The notes below the pieces were generated by a model. That model was not told where the DNA came from. It searched no databases and saw only the letters and a list, made by a program, of their open reading frames with translations. From Candidatus Kuenenia stuttgartensis (GTDB lineage: Bacteria; Planctomycetota; Planctomycetia; Gemmatales; Gemmataceae), in the NCBI GenBank assembly GCA_945875585.1, contig CAMCLK010000027.1:1-64000 (forward strand): a DNA stretch of 64,000 nucleotides, read 5' to 3'. A program made the position numbers and the translations under genes. Shown piece after piece: positions 27,972 through 37,486 of the stretch (within the stretch, counting starts at the first letter, position 1; every line of letters begins with the position of its first letter).

Positions 27972-29558
27972 ATGGCACGCGTGGTGGTAGTTGGTGCTGG
28001 ACCAGGTGGGCTGGCTACTGCAATGTTGCTGGCCCGTGCTGGTTTGGATGTGACTGTACTCGAGAGGCAGCCCCATGTGGGCGGCCGCACCAGCAGCCAC
28101 GGTGGATCGGGCTTTACATTCGATCTGGGCCCAACATTTTTTCTGTACCCACGGGTGATCAGCGAAATCTTCCGTGCCTGCGGCCGCGATCTATCGACCG
28201 AAGTTGATATGAGGCGTCTCGACCCTCAGTATCATCTGGTATTTGGTGGTGGTGGCTCGATGAAGGCCACCCCCGACGTGCCGCGCATGATTGAAGAGAT
28301 ACGCCGTGTCAGCCCAGCCGACGCCGGGGCGTTTCAAAGATTTCTCGACGATAATCGTCATAAAATGGAGTGCTTTAGGCCGGTTCTTGAGAAATCGTTC
28401 CAGAGCATTCGCGATGTGTTGACTTGGCCGATGATGCGGCTGTTGCCCATGCTGAGGCCGTGGTTATCGCTCGAACAGGAATTGGGCCGTTATTTCACAG
28501 ACCCACGCGTTCGCTTGGCGTTCTCGTTCCAATCTAAATATTTGGGCATGTCGCCATTCAACTGCCCCAGCCTCTTTTCCATACTCAGCTTCCTCGAATA
28601 CGAGCATGGCGTATTCCACCCCATGGGCGGATGCGGTGCCGTGAGTACTGCCATGGCTAAGGCGGCTCGTGAGATGGGAGTTGACATACGTTTGGGCGAA
28701 GAGGTGGATAAACTTGAATTCAAAGGCAGAAAAATTATTGCCGCCCACACGCGTGGCGGCCGCCACGAATGCGACCGGATGGTGGTGAATGCCGATTTTG
28801 CTCATGCCATGACGAAGTTGGTGCCCGATCACCTTCGTTCCAACTGGAACGACCAAAAGATCAAGACCCGGCGGTACTCCTGCTCGACATTTATGTTGTA
28901 TTTAGGTGTGGAGGGTATTTTCCCAGACATCGAACACCACACTATTTACATGTCAAAAGACTACGAGGGTAATCTGCGTGACATCGAGACAACGCACACC
29001 CTTTCGAACGATCCTTCATTTTACCTTCACAATCCTAGCAGAATCGACCCATCGCTGGCTCCCCCAGGCCATAGTTCGCTTTATGTGCTCGTGCCTGTAA
29101 CACATCAGCATGACAATGTGGATTGGTCTGTTGAAGGCCCGCGATATCGCGAGAAAGTACTGGATCAGATTCGAATCCTTGGGCTGCCCGATCTTAGGCC
29201 ACTGATACGCCATGAACGCATGATTACCCCGGCTGATTGGGAAAATGAGCAATTCATTTACCGGGGTGCCACATTCAATTTGGCTCACAATCTTGGCCAG
29301 ATGCTGCATTTGCGTCCACGTAACCGATTTGATGATTTGCAAGGAGTTTACCTGACGGGAGGCGGTACCCATCCCGGCAGCGGACTCCCAGTGATCTATG
29401 AGTCGGCCCGCATCAGCAGCCGATTGCTACTTCAGGACCTTGGACTTCCGTATGATCACTGCGTGGCGGATGACAAGCGAACCCAGTCCAAAACCCTCCT
29501 TGGCAGATTGTTCCCAGCAAGGGCAACGTCCCAGGATCAACGTCAACTGACGGCTTGA
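27972..29558 (+). CDS. CrtI/CrtN-family carotenoid desaturase-like flavoenzyme
   Basis: 528 residues from ATG 27972. The frame is open further upstream, but only this start places the FAD Rossmann motif at residue 3 (VVVVGAGPGGLATAMLLARAG), and the upstream part overlaps the divergent ABC gene. The family features are VLERQPHVGGRTSSH, FDLGPTFFLYP, FHPMGGCGAVSTAMAKAA and the C-terminal FAD site GVYLTGGGTHPGSGLP. CrtI-type enzymes desaturate or oxidise linear polyene chains in the membrane. With a second CrtI homologue, an acyltransferase and a glycosyltransferase downstream, a C30 (squalene-derived) carotenoid route is likely. Desaturase versus terminal oxidase cannot be settled from sequence. 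Confidence 0.88.
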   Translation: MARVVVVGAGPGGLATAMLLARAGLDVTVLERQPHVGGRTSSHGGSGFTFDLGPTFFLYPRVISEIFRACGRDLSTEVDMRRLDPQYHLVFGGGGSMKATPDVPRMIEEIRRVSPADAGAFQRFLDDNRHKMECFRPVLEKSFQSIRDVLTWPMMRLLPMLRPWLSLEQELGRYFTDPRVRLAFSFQSKYLGMSPFNCPSLFSILSFLEYEHGVFHPMGGCGAVSTAMAKAAREMGVDIRLGEEVDKLEFKGRKIIAAHTRGGRHECDRMVVNADFAHAMTKLVPDHLRSNWNDQKIKTRRYSCSTFMLYLGVEGIFPDIEHHTIYMSKDYEGNLRDIETTHTLSNDPSFYLHNPSRIDPSLAPPGHSSLYVLVPVTHQHDNVDWSVEGPRYREKVLDQIRILGLPDLRPLIRHERMITPADWENEQFIYRGATFNLAHNLGQMLHLRPRNRFDDLQGVYLTGGGTHPGSGLPVIYESARISSRLLLQDLGLPYDHCVADDKRTQSKTLLGRLFPARATSQDQRQLTA

Positions 29559-29586
29559 ATCATTTGTGGAAAGGTTGGATGCAGGC

Positions 29587-31140
29587 ATGGCGGTACGAAC
29601 TGGCAAGCGCATTGGCGTGGTGGGTTCCGGTCTGGGCGGTTTGGCCGCAGCCTGCACATTGGCCGCGCGCGGCCACGATGTGACGGTCATTGAAAAGAAT
29701 ACTTGGTTGGGTGGCAAAGCCGCTGTATTGGAAACTGATGGTTTCCGATTTGATATGGGACCAACCATTCTCACCATTCCGTCGGTGCTTCGCAAAATTT
29801 TCGGCGAAGCCGGGTTGGCGCTTGAAGAACGCATGGACCTGGTGCGCCTCGATCCTCAATGGCGTTGCTTTTACGACGATGGCTCCGTTCTTGAATTGGC
29901 TGAGGGACTGGGCAAAATGGCAGCCAACCTCGAGGCTTTTGCCCCGGGTAGTTCTGCTGGGTATCAACGATTTCTGGAGTTGTCTGAGCGTCTCAACCGC
30001 ATCAGCCAGAAGTTTTTCTTCTGGAAGTCGATTGGCGGCTTATGGGACATGTTCGATTGGAAAAACGTGGGCAACCCCGGCATGTTGCTTGACGTGATTG
30101 CCATGAGACCGGGCAGCACCGTTGCCGGGACCGTACGCAAGCATGTTCCCGACCCCAGAGTGGCGCAGATGCTCGACCATTTTACCCAGTACGTTGGCTC
30201 GTCGCCTTACGCGTCGCCCGCGGTTCTCTGCGGTATCGCGCATATGCAGACGGGTGAGGGCGTTTGGTATCCCATGGGTGGAACGGGTGCCGTTCCCAAG
30301 GCTCTGTGCCGTTTGGCGTCTGAATTGGGCGTGAAAACCATGACGGGTGTGGAAGTCACGCGCATCAACCAGAAATCTGATGGTTCAGTCAGCGGAGTTA
30401 CTTTGGCCACCGGGCAGACTATGCCGTTCGATGTTGTTGTTTCGAACAGCGACGCCGTACGAACGCACAGCGAACTTCTGGCTCCCGGCAAGGCATCGCG
30501 CCGATTCGCCAACCGCCGGGGTTACGAACCAGCGTGTTCTGGAGTGGTTTTGTACCTTGGATTGAATAAGAGGTACGAGCATATCGCCCATCACGATTTT
30601 GTTTTCTCTCGTGATGCCGAGGAAGAGTTCGATTACATTTATCACAAGGGTGAACCCGCGCCCGACCCGACCTGTTATGTGTGCGCGCCAGCAATTACCG
30701 AACCGGGTGTGGCCCCTCCTGGAGGTGAGGCCCTTTATGTGCTGGTGCACACGCCCTACCTGCGCCCGCATCACAACTGGAAGGAAATGTTCCCGAAATA
30801 CCGCGAGGTGATTCTCGATAAACTTGAAAAGACAGCGGGCATGAAGGATATTCGCGGCCGCATTATGGTGGAGCGCTCGCTGACTCCGCAGGATATTCAC
30901 GATCGTTACCGGGTTTTGAATGGCGCCATCTACGGACTTGCCAGCCATGGCCGGCTGACGGGTGCCTTCAAACCAGCCAACCGCAGCCCGGATGTTCCCG
31001 GACTATACCTTGCGGGCGGTGCGGCCCACCCAGGCCCTGGAATGCCCATGGTGCTGATGTCGGGCTGGATTGCCGGAGACGTGGTGGACAAAGATCTCGG
31101 TGGCGCAGTCTCCACACGCTTGCCAGTGGAAACGGCCTGA
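29587..31140 (+). CDS. Second CrtI-family flavoenzyme (phytoene/diapophytoene desaturase-like)
   Basis: 517 residues from ATG 29587; a GTG seven codons earlier is possible but has no ribosome binding site. Motifs are IGVVGSGLGGLAAAC, VIEKNTWLGGKAAVLE, FRFDMGPTILTIPSVLRKIF (very close to the CrtI/CrtN consensus), WYPMGGTGAVPKAL and the C-terminal LYLAGGAAHPGPGMPM. It is more typical of CrtI/CrtN than the gene before it and so may be the main desaturase, leaving the first as the oxidase, or the reverse. It begins 28 bases after the upstream stop and is followed after 3 bases by the acyltransferase, so one transcript is likely. Confidence 0.9.
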   Translation: MAVRTGKRIGVVGSGLGGLAAACTLAARGHDVTVIEKNTWLGGKAAVLETDGFRFDMGPTILTIPSVLRKIFGEAGLALEERMDLVRLDPQWRCFYDDGSVLELAEGLGKMAANLEAFAPGSSAGYQRFLELSERLNRISQKFFFWKSIGGLWDMFDWKNVGNPGMLLDVIAMRPGSTVAGTVRKHVPDPRVAQMLDHFTQYVGSSPYASPAVLCGIAHMQTGEGVWYPMGGTGAVPKALCRLASELGVKTMTGVEVTRINQKSDGSVSGVTLATGQTMPFDVVVSNSDAVRTHSELLAPGKASRRFANRRGYEPACSGVVLYLGLNKRYEHIAHHDFVFSRDAEEEFDYIYHKGEPAPDPTCYVCAPAITEPGVAPPGGEALYVLVHTPYLRPHHNWKEMFPKYREVILDKLEKTAGMKDIRGRIMVERSLTPQDIHDRYRVLNGAIYGLASHGRLTGAFKPANRSPDVPGLYLAGGAAHPGPGMPMVLMSGWIAGDVVDKDLGGAVSTRLPVETA

Positions 31141-31143
31141 CTT

Positions 31144-31941
31144 ATGGCGAGACCGGGTTTGCCCAGTCGGCAGGACTGGCTGATGCGCTGGTTCACATGG
31201 TACTGTCGTGTTTTTTACCTGCCAAAAGCCTTTACGGCATTGAGATTGGCGCGCAATTCGTCGGATCCGATGCCCGCCTTCGAAATCCCATTGGTTGTTG
31301 TTTGCAATCATCCATCGTGGTGGGACCCGATTGTGTGCGCGGCGTTGAATGTTCGCTGGGCAGACCGTAGTTCCTTCGCACCCATCGATGCTCGGGCCTT
31401 GAAGGCCTATCCAATGTTCGGCCGCCTTGGTTTCTTCCCTGTGGAACAAGGCTCTGTGGCTTCCGCGCGCGCATTTCTTGAGACTGGTTCTGTTATTCTG
31501 TCCACCCCTGGAACTTCGTTATGGATTACGGCGCAAGGGGAATTTTCGGACCCGAGGAAACGACCGGTAGAATTGCGCGGCGGCCTTGGGCATCTGTTGC
31601 GGCGGTGCCAGCGCTGTTTGGTAGTACCGCTGGCCATTGAGTATACCTTCTGGAACGAACGCCTGCCCGAAGCGCTCGTGTGTTTCGGTGAACCGTTGGA
31701 AGTCAACGATGGCAAGGCCATGACTGCCGCGGAATGGACCGCGGAAGTCGCCCAGCGTTTGTCAATTACCATGGATACTTTGGCATCCATGGCCGTGAAG
31801 CGCGATCCGAATGAATTTGAAGTGATAGTCGCTGGACGTACCGGTGTGGGCGGCGTCTACGACTGGCTTCGTCAGATCATGTCGTGGTGCAGGGGACGCC
31901 GTTTTGTCGCCGGGCACGAAGCTGGCCGGAGTCATGCTTGA
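31144..31941 (+). CDS. PlsC-type (1-acylglycerol-phosphate-like) acyltransferase
   Basis: 265 residues. The HX4D catalytic block reads NHPSWWDP near residue 55, and the later block corresponding to FPEGT reads WITAQGEF. A hydrophobic, membrane-associated N-terminus precedes it. By family it moves an acyl chain from acyl-CoA or acyl-ACP to a hydroxyl. Its place between two CrtI-family genes and a glycosyltransferase suggests that the acceptor is the sugar of a carotenoid glycoside, as in staphyloxanthin-like pigments, but a lysophospholipid substrate is not excluded. Start 31144 is 3 bases after the previous stop. Confidence 0.85.
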   Translation: MARPGLPSRQDWLMRWFTWYCRVFYLPKAFTALRLARNSSDPMPAFEIPLVVVCNHPSWWDPIVCAALNVRWADRSSFAPIDARALKAYPMFGRLGFFPVEQGSVASARAFLETGSVILSTPGTSLWITAQGEFSDPRKRPVELRGGLGHLLRRCQRCLVVPLAIEYTFWNERLPEALVCFGEPLEVNDGKAMTAAEWTAEVAQRLSITMDTLASMAVKRDPNEFEVIVAGRTGVGGVYDWLRQIMSWCRGRRFVAGHEAGRSHA

Positions 31942-33073
31942 CATGGATATTATTGCTTGGTCTGCGCTGGGGTGCCTGTTTCCTGCTGCGCTTCCAGCGC
32001 TTGTTTACTGCATGAATTTGCGTCATTACCGGGTTCCTCCAAGTCCGTCGGGACACGTTGGACCTGTATCTATTCTAATTCCTGCCCGCAATGAAGAAAA
32101 AACAATTGGCGATGCTTTAACTACTGCAGTAGCTGCCAGCGGTGGTGTCGATATTGAAATAGTTGTGCTCGACGATGGCTCCACTGACCGAACAGCGGAG
32201 ATTGTGACCCGCATGTCGGAAACCGATGGTCGGGTGCGATTGGCCAATGCCCCTCCATTACCCGCTGGTTGGTGCGGCAAGCAACATGCCTGCCATGTGC
32301 TGGCGGGATTGGCACATCACGATATATTCCTGTTTTTGGATGCTGATGTTCGCCTAGAGCCGGGTTCCATCGGCCGACTGGCAGGCTTTTTACGGGATTC
32401 GCAAGCCGATTTGGTTAGCGGGGTGCCTAGGCAGGAGACATTTACGGTTTTAGAGCATCTGCTTATTCCGATGATTCATTTTGTGCTTCTGGGATTTCTT
32501 CCACTTGGGCGCATGCGTCAAAGCCGCGACCCGTCGCTTGCGGCAGGCTGTGGCCAATTGTTCATGGCCACCCGATCGGGTTATCTGGCGTCTGGTGGCC
32601 ATGCTGCCATTCGCTCGACTCTGCACGATGGTATCAAACTGCCGCGCTCCTTCCGGCAAGCAGGCCTGATGACGGATCTGTGCGATGCCACACCTTTGGC
32701 TCGTTGCCGCATGTACGATGGGTTTGTGGCCACGTGGAAGGGGCTTGGCAAGAACGCCACGGAAGGCTTGGGGAATCCACGACTAATCATTCCAGCGACG
32801 CTACTTCTGCTGGCAGGTCAGGTTGCGCCATTTGTGATATGGATTTTGGGTATTGTTTCGGGTGCGGCATGGCCAGGAACTGTTATGGCAGCATGCGGCT
32901 GCGTGCTGGCGTTGCTACCCCGACTGGTGAGCGCGGTGATTTGCCGGCAAAGCTTCTTTGGTGCGTTGTTTCACCCTGTAGGCATTGTGCTGCTGCTGGC
33001 CATTCAGTGGCAGGCCCTGTTGAAGAGCTTTCTGGGTGTTGGATCCACATGGCGCGGCCGGACCTATCCGTAA
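31934..33073 (+). CDS. Membrane family 2 glycosyltransferase (CrtQ/HpnB-like)
   Basis: 379 residues from ATG 31934, which overlaps the acyltransferase stop by 8 bases; ATG 31943 is an equal alternative. An N-terminal membrane helix is followed by a GT-A domain (VSILIPARNEEKTIGDAL, VVLDDGSTDRTAEIV, FLFLDADVRLEPGS) and by three or four C-terminal helices. A late DLCDATP and the WKGLGKNATEG segment resemble the hopene/carotenoid-associated glycosyltransferases. In staphyloxanthin synthesis, CrtQ glucosylates the carotenoid acid; the same job is inferred here from context. It ends 2 bases from the stop of the convergent sulfatase. Confidence 0.88.
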   Translation: MLDMDIIAWSALGCLFPAALPALVYCMNLRHYRVPPSPSGHVGPVSILIPARNEEKTIGDALTTAVAASGGVDIEIVVLDDGSTDRTAEIVTRMSETDGRVRLANAPPLPAGWCGKQHACHVLAGLAHHDIFLFLDADVRLEPGSIGRLAGFLRDSQADLVSGVPRQETFTVLEHLLIPMIHFVLLGFLPLGRMRQSRDPSLAAGCGQLFMATRSGYLASGGHAAIRSTLHDGIKLPRSFRQAGLMTDLCDATPLARCRMYDGFVATWKGLGKNATEGLGNPRLIIPATLLLLAGQVAPFVIWILGIVSGAAWPGTVMAACGCVLALLPRLVSAVICRQSFFGALFHPVGIVLLLAIQWQALLKSFLGVGSTWRGRTYP

Positions 33074-33075
33074 GG

Positions 33076-34578
33076 TCAGCGTTTGTCTGCCCGTATTGTT
33101 TCAAGAAGCTTGGCTAGTTGGCGAGCTTCATCCGGGTTTCTGCCAATGCGGTTATCCAATTCCCCCGGATCTTCCTTCAGGTTAAAAAGCTGTCCTTTAG
33201 GGTGGTTACCTGTTTCTGTATGAGTGGAAGTGGCTACTGCCGGTCCCGGACGCGGTTCCAGATATTTCCAGAAACCTTTTCTGATGGCTAGGCCACCCGC
33301 CTGCTGAACAAGGATGGAACGGCCGATTTTGTCATCTCCTATCAGAGCAGCAGAATGGTCCACACTATCGGGGCCGGCGCCTGCGGGGCGAGAAGTCTTG
33401 CAGATGGCACTGAGGCTGGCGAGCATGTCGATCTGGCTGAACACCGCATCACTGGTTTTGCCAGCCGCAACACCTGCAGGCCAACGTACGATCAATGGCA
33501 CGCGCGTGCCGCCTTCAAACATGCTTGATTTACCGCCCCGCCATGGTCCTGCAGGTTTGTGGGCGCCAATTTTTTCAACGGACTGGTCTTTATAACCATC
33601 GTCAAGCACAGGGCCGTTGTCGCTGGTTAGCAGCACCAGCGTGTCGCGTGCCAACCCCAAACGATCGAGGGTTGCCAAAACCTTTCCTACGGTGTCGTCG
33701 AACTCCGCGATACAGTCGCCGCGAGGGCCCATGGTGGTTTTGCCGACAAATCGCGGGTTGGGCACGCGTGGCACATGAATGTCATGCGTGGCCAGAAACA
33801 GGAAAAACGGTTTGTCACGAGATTTCTCAATGAATTCCACGGCCTTGGCAGCGAAGGTATCGGCCATGGTTTCGTCGTCCCAAAGAGCTTTTGCGCCGCC
33901 TTTCATGTAACCGATGCGGCCAATTCCTCCCACAACGGCCATGTTGTGTCCGTGGCTCCAGTCCATGCGCAGATTGGCGCGGGCCGATTGGCCTGTTGGA
34001 AGACCGGGAAATGGCTTTTGGTAGCTGATGGAGATCGGATCGCCTGGATCCAACCCGCGTACCAGTCCGTTTTCCACATACACGCAAGGCACCCTGTCGC
34101 CTGTGGCTGGCATGATAAAGGCACTGTCAAATCCGATTTCACGCGGGCCCGGTGCGATGGGTTTGTTCCAATCGATGGGAGTGCCCGCAGTGCCAAGGCC
34201 GAGATGCCATTTGCCAACGACTCCAGTGGTGTAGCCAGCGGCTTTCAGCAGGCTGGGCAATGTCGGCCTGCCGGGTTCGATAATAAGTGCAGCATCGCCG
34301 GGAAGGATGCCGGTGCCTTTTTTGCGAAAGGCATACTCGCCCGTCATCAGGCCGTAACGTGATGGGGTGCATGTGGCTGCGCACGAATACCCGGCAGTGA
34401 GCCGCAACCCTTCCCGCGCCAAACGATCGCATGCCGGGGTCGAAACTGCCTTGGCGCCGTAGCACGAGAGGTCGCCATAACCAATATCGTCGGCATAAAT
34501 GACCACCACGCCACGCGGGGCAGCGGGGGCATTTTGCCCGGCGGCAGAAACGACGGTCAGCAGGCATAGCATCCACAT
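33076..34578 (-). CDS. Sulfatase, Cys-type (arylsulfatase A-like)
   Basis: 500 residues with a short signal peptide (cleavage near SAAGQ). The active-site motif CTPSR is at residues 70-74, where the Cys would be converted to formylglycine. Metal ligands D30/D31 (YADDIGYGD) and the later HDIHVPR and SDNGPV segments are intact. It would hydrolyse sulfate esters, probably of algal or other polysaccharides, in the periplasm; this family is strongly expanded in planctomycetes. No maturase gene is adjacent, and the FGE-like domain at 9907-13140 lacks the cysteines needed to act as one. Confidence 0.93.
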   Translation of the reverse strand: MWMLCLLTVVSAAGQNAPAAPRGVVVIYADDIGYGDLSCYGAKAVSTPACDRLAREGLRLTAGYSCAATCTPSRYGLMTGEYAFRKKGTGILPGDAALIIEPGRPTLPSLLKAAGYTTGVVGKWHLGLGTAGTPIDWNKPIAPGPREIGFDSAFIMPATGDRVPCVYVENGLVRGLDPGDPISISYQKPFPGLPTGQSARANLRMDWSHGHNMAVVGGIGRIGYMKGGAKALWDDETMADTFAAKAVEFIEKSRDKPFFLFLATHDIHVPRVPNPRFVGKTTMGPRGDCIAEFDDTVGKVLATLDRLGLARDTLVLLTSDNGPVLDDGYKDQSVEKIGAHKPAGPWRGGKSSMFEGGTRVPLIVRWPAGVAAGKTSDAVFSQIDMLASLSAICKTSRPAGAGPDSVDHSAALIGDDKIGRSILVQQAGGLAIRKGFWKYLEPRPGPAVATSTHTETGNHPKGQLFNLKEDPGELDNRIGRNPDEARQLAKLLETIRADKR

Positions 34579-34650
34579 GGAACAGGTCTCGCATTCTGGT
34601 TTGATTTGGTAAGACTATGGGATCGTTCAGGGTGGTAACAGGGGGTGGGC

Positions 34651-35259
34651 ATGCAGCGGCGCATTGTGCTGACAGGGGGCCCGTGTGGCGGCAAGACCAC
34701 CTGTTTGGAAGCATTGAAGCGTGCCTTGGGAGACCGGGTGGTGCTGGTGCCCGAAGCCAGCACCATGGTTCTTGAATCTGGTTTTTCACCACCTGCTGAG
34801 GGCTCAGATTTCGGTGAAATCGAGCTGTGGCGTCGTGAATTTCAGGATGCGGTCCTTTCAACCCAGCGCCATTTGGAAGAAACATGGGCGCGACTGGCGC
34901 GTCATTCAGGCCGCAGCCTCATGATCTGCGACCGCGGATTTCTCGACGGCGCCGCTTATTGGCCCGGTGGCAGGAACGCTTTTCTTGAGCACTTTGGAAT
35001 TGAACTCGATTCTGTCATGGCGCGCTACGACCTTGTTTTGCATCTGGAGTCTGTCGCTGTTTCTCGCCCATTGCTTTATGGCCGAGCCAATAATGGCATC
35101 CGTTACGAGGATGTCGAAGGCGCGCGCCGGGTAGAATCGCGCGTGATCGAGGCCTGGGATGGCCATCCGGCGCGCATTCATGTTCCTGCCATGGACACGG
35201 TTGAAGACCGGGTGGCTGTGTTGCTACGTGAACTGCGTCGGTCTGTTATTGATATCTGA
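34651..35259 (+). CDS. AAA_28-type P-loop NTPase/kinase
   Basis: 202 residues from ATG 34651; a GTG two codons upstream is less likely. The P-loop GGPCGGKTT is at residues 9-17. LMICDRGFLDGAAYW corresponds to the Walker B/lid region of deoxynucleoside-kinase-like AAA_28 proteins, and the NNGIRYED and ARRVESRVIEAWDGH segments match that family. The substrate is unknown; AAA_28 proteins resemble NadR ribosylnicotinamide kinase and small-molecule kinases. It stands alone, divergent from the sulfatase and convergent with the phosphomutase with 2 bases between stops. Confidence 0.8.
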   Translation: MQRRIVLTGGPCGGKTTCLEALKRALGDRVVLVPEASTMVLESGFSPPAEGSDFGEIELWRREFQDAVLSTQRHLEETWARLARHSGRSLMICDRGFLDGAAYWPGGRNAFLEHFGIELDSVMARYDLVLHLESVAVSRPLLYGRANNGIRYEDVEGARRVESRVIEAWDGHPARIHVPAMDTVEDRVAVLLRELRRSVIDI

Positions 35260-35261
35260 AT

Positions 35262-36611
35262 TCAAAGTTCACTTCGCGCTTGAAGAATCCACGAGTGTGC
35301 TGTTGCCTCGTCGGGCGCTTCGGCAATGATCCGGGCTATTGGCTCGGTGTTGCTGGCGCGAACCTGAATCCAGCCGGTGGGGCCATCGAGCCGCAGGCCG
35401 TCGCGTCGGTCTGCCGTCCAGCCTGGAAACGCGCTTTCCAGCCGTTTCAAAAACAAGGGCATGGCATTGCGGTCGAGTGGGATCTTATCCTTCACAATGG
35501 AGTAATGTGGCAAGGAGGCAACAGCGGCTGAAAGGATTGTTTGCCTTTGCGCCAGCAACCCCAGCAGCAGAGCCAACCCCACAAATGGATCTCGTACCAG
35601 TCCAATCCGTGGGTCCATAACGCCACCATTGCCTTCGCCACCAAGGACGGCGCCATGCGCCAGCATGGCATCGGCGACATTAGCTTCGCCTACAGCGCTG
35701 CGGAAAAAGGCACACCCGTGCCGGTGTGCTACGTCTTCATTCATCCGGCTTGTTGAAAGGTTTACCACCAGAGGCCCGGGGCGCCGCTCCAGCATGAAGT
35801 CAGCTGCAAGCGCCAATGTGAATTCTTCACCAATATAAAGGCCTTTTTCGTCAAAAAGTGCCAGCCTGTCGGAATCTGGATCGAGCACGGCACCCAGTTG
35901 ACAACCGTGATCGACAACAAGCTGACCAACTCCAGCAACATTTTCCAGTGTGGGCTCCGGAGAATGCCGGAAGATGCCATCGGCTTCACAATGTACCGCT
36001 ACTGCAACCGCACCAAGGGCTTGCAGCAATCGCAAAGCAGCGGGGCCGCCCGCGCCGCCGTTCGCATCGACCAGTACCCGAGGTGACATCGACCGAATGG
36101 AGTCGGCGTAACCGTCGGCCGATGCCAGCGCGGCAACATCAGCGATATGCCAAGAGGCGACATCTCGGGCTTCGGATCTCAGGCCACCCAGATTGTGGAC
36201 TACCGGACGGGACATTCCAGCTTCAAACCGCGCTCGGACCCGCTCTCCAGCTGAAGCAGTAAGTACCCTCCCATCACCTCCAAATAATTTCATGCCGTTG
36301 TAAGGCGCGGGATTATGGCTCGCAGTGATATGCAGGCCTCCGGCGGCTGACAATCGGCGGATGGCGCTACCGGCAATGGGCGTCGCTGCCACTCCGATAT
36401 CCAAAACATCGCGGCCTCGGGCACGCAAGCCTGCTTGCGCGGCCTGCGATAGCCAACTACCCGATGGGCGCCCATCTGTTCCCACAACAACTGGGCCATC
36501 GGGAAGGGTGTCGGCCAAGGCTGCGCCAAATTGCATGGCTTCCAGAGGACCGAGCGCGGGGCCAACGATGCCACGGATTCCGGAAACCGAAACAATGAGA
36601 TTCTCTGTCAT
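35262..36611 (-). CDS. Alpha-D-phosphohexomutase (phosphoglucosamine/phosphomannomutase-like)
   Basis: 449 residues from ATG 36611 (AGGGG 10 bases upstream; a TTG three codons earlier is less likely). All four domain signatures are visible: the N-terminal VSVSGIRGIVG, the phosphoserine loop TASHNPAPYNG (Ser98), the metal loop DPDSDRLA, the sugar-binding loop GGEGNGGVMDP, and the C-terminal phosphate loop RASNTEPIARII. The VSGIRGIVG start is closer to archaeal-type GlmM and phosphoglucomutases than to bacterial GlmM. It interconverts 1- and 6-phosphates of a hexose or hexosamine; which one is not clear from sequence. Confidence 0.9.
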   Translation of the reverse strand: MTENLIVSVSGIRGIVGPALGPLEAMQFGAALADTLPDGPVVVGTDGRPSGSWLSQAAQAGLRARGRDVLDIGVAATPIAGSAIRRLSAAGGLHITASHNPAPYNGMKLFGGDGRVLTASAGERVRARFEAGMSRPVVHNLGGLRSEARDVASWHIADVAALASADGYADSIRSMSPRVLVDANGGAGGPAALRLLQALGAVAVAVHCEADGIFRHSPEPTLENVAGVGQLVVDHGCQLGAVLDPDSDRLALFDEKGLYIGEEFTLALAADFMLERRPGPLVVNLSTSRMNEDVAHRHGCAFFRSAVGEANVADAMLAHGAVLGGEGNGGVMDPRIGLVRDPFVGLALLLGLLAQRQTILSAAVASLPHYSIVKDKIPLDRNAMPLFLKRLESAFPGWTADRRDGLRLDGPTGWIQVRASNTEPIARIIAEAPDEATAHSWILQARSEL

Positions 36612-36655
36612 GATTGCCAATCCCCTGATTTTTAATCTGGAATGCCCGTCTGTTG

Positions 36656-37486
36656 TTATTTGAGCCTTGGCTGCAAACTACGCGCCTGCGCAATCTTTTC
36701 GTCGATGGCTTCCGCCTCGGAGGGATCGTTCAGCCGCATTCGAGCCGATTTCAAGTCGGTATCGGCACCTGTGGAGTCGCCCAAGCACAATCGCGTGTAC
36801 CCTCTATTGGCCCGATAGTAAAAAGGTTCAGGTGGGGCGGTGCGTGCCGTGGCCAAACGAATCGCTTCCGTGAATTCCGCTTCGGCACGTTGAAAATCAG
36901 ACCGTTTCAGGGTGCGCTCTGCTTCTACCAAAAAAGTCAAACCGCGGTATTCGCGGCATTCGGCATGGTTGGGGCGCGCTTCAATCAAACGATCAAGTTC
37001 GCGGCGCACCTCGCCAAAATTCTGCCGCATGGCTTTTTCGGTATCGGTATCTAGGTGCATAAGCTCAAGAAATGTGGTCAACTCAACGTCGGAATCCAGC
37101 GCTTGACCAATATTCCTTTTTCCCAAAGCTGGATCGCCCATTTCATGGGCTGCTAAACCGCGTACATAGAGTGCCAGTACCCAGTCTGGGCGCTCACGCA
37201 ACATGGCATCGAGGTCGTTGACCGCCAGAGAAGGTTCACCCATTTTCACATAAGCAGTCGCCACACCTAAACGCGCCTCAGCATTTCCCGGCTGACGAGC
37301 CAAAACTTCAGCCCACTGACGACGAGCATTAGGGTGGTCGCCCCTTCGGGCCAAAAGGCGGGCATTCTTGACAGGATCAGCTTCTGTTACGGGCTGGGTT
37401 GCTTCGGCAACGGGCTGGCGACGTGAGCATCCTGACTCAAACAGTAAGGCGAGCATCAGCCCGGGAATAATTGGATGAACATTCAT
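36656..37486 (-). CDS. TPR-repeat lipoprotein
   Basis: 276 residues. The N-terminus is a lipoprotein-like signal (PGLMLALLFESGC, Cys20), though Glu at -3 is unusual in a lipobox. TPR units follow: ARRQWAEVLARQPGNAEARLGVATAYVKMG, WVLALYVRGLAAHEMGDPAL, RAEAEFTEAIRLA and FYYRANRGYTRLCLGDS each carry the Ala/Gly/Tyr spacing of TPR helices. No enzyme domain is seen, so a scaffolding role in the envelope is inferred. It lies 44 bases upstream of the phosphomutase start on the same strand, so the two may be cotranscribed. Confidence 0.82.
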   Translation of the reverse strand: MNVHPIIPGLMLALLFESGCSRRQPVAEATQPVTEADPVKNARLLARRGDHPNARRQWAEVLARQPGNAEARLGVATAYVKMGEPSLAVNDLDAMLRERPDWVLALYVRGLAAHEMGDPALGKRNIGQALDSDVELTTFLELMHLDTDTEKAMRQNFGEVRRELDRLIEARPNHAECREYRGLTFLVEAERTLKRSDFQRAEAEFTEAIRLATARTAPPEPFYYRANRGYTRLCLGDSTGADTDLKSARMRLNDPSEAEAIDEKIAQARSLQPRLK

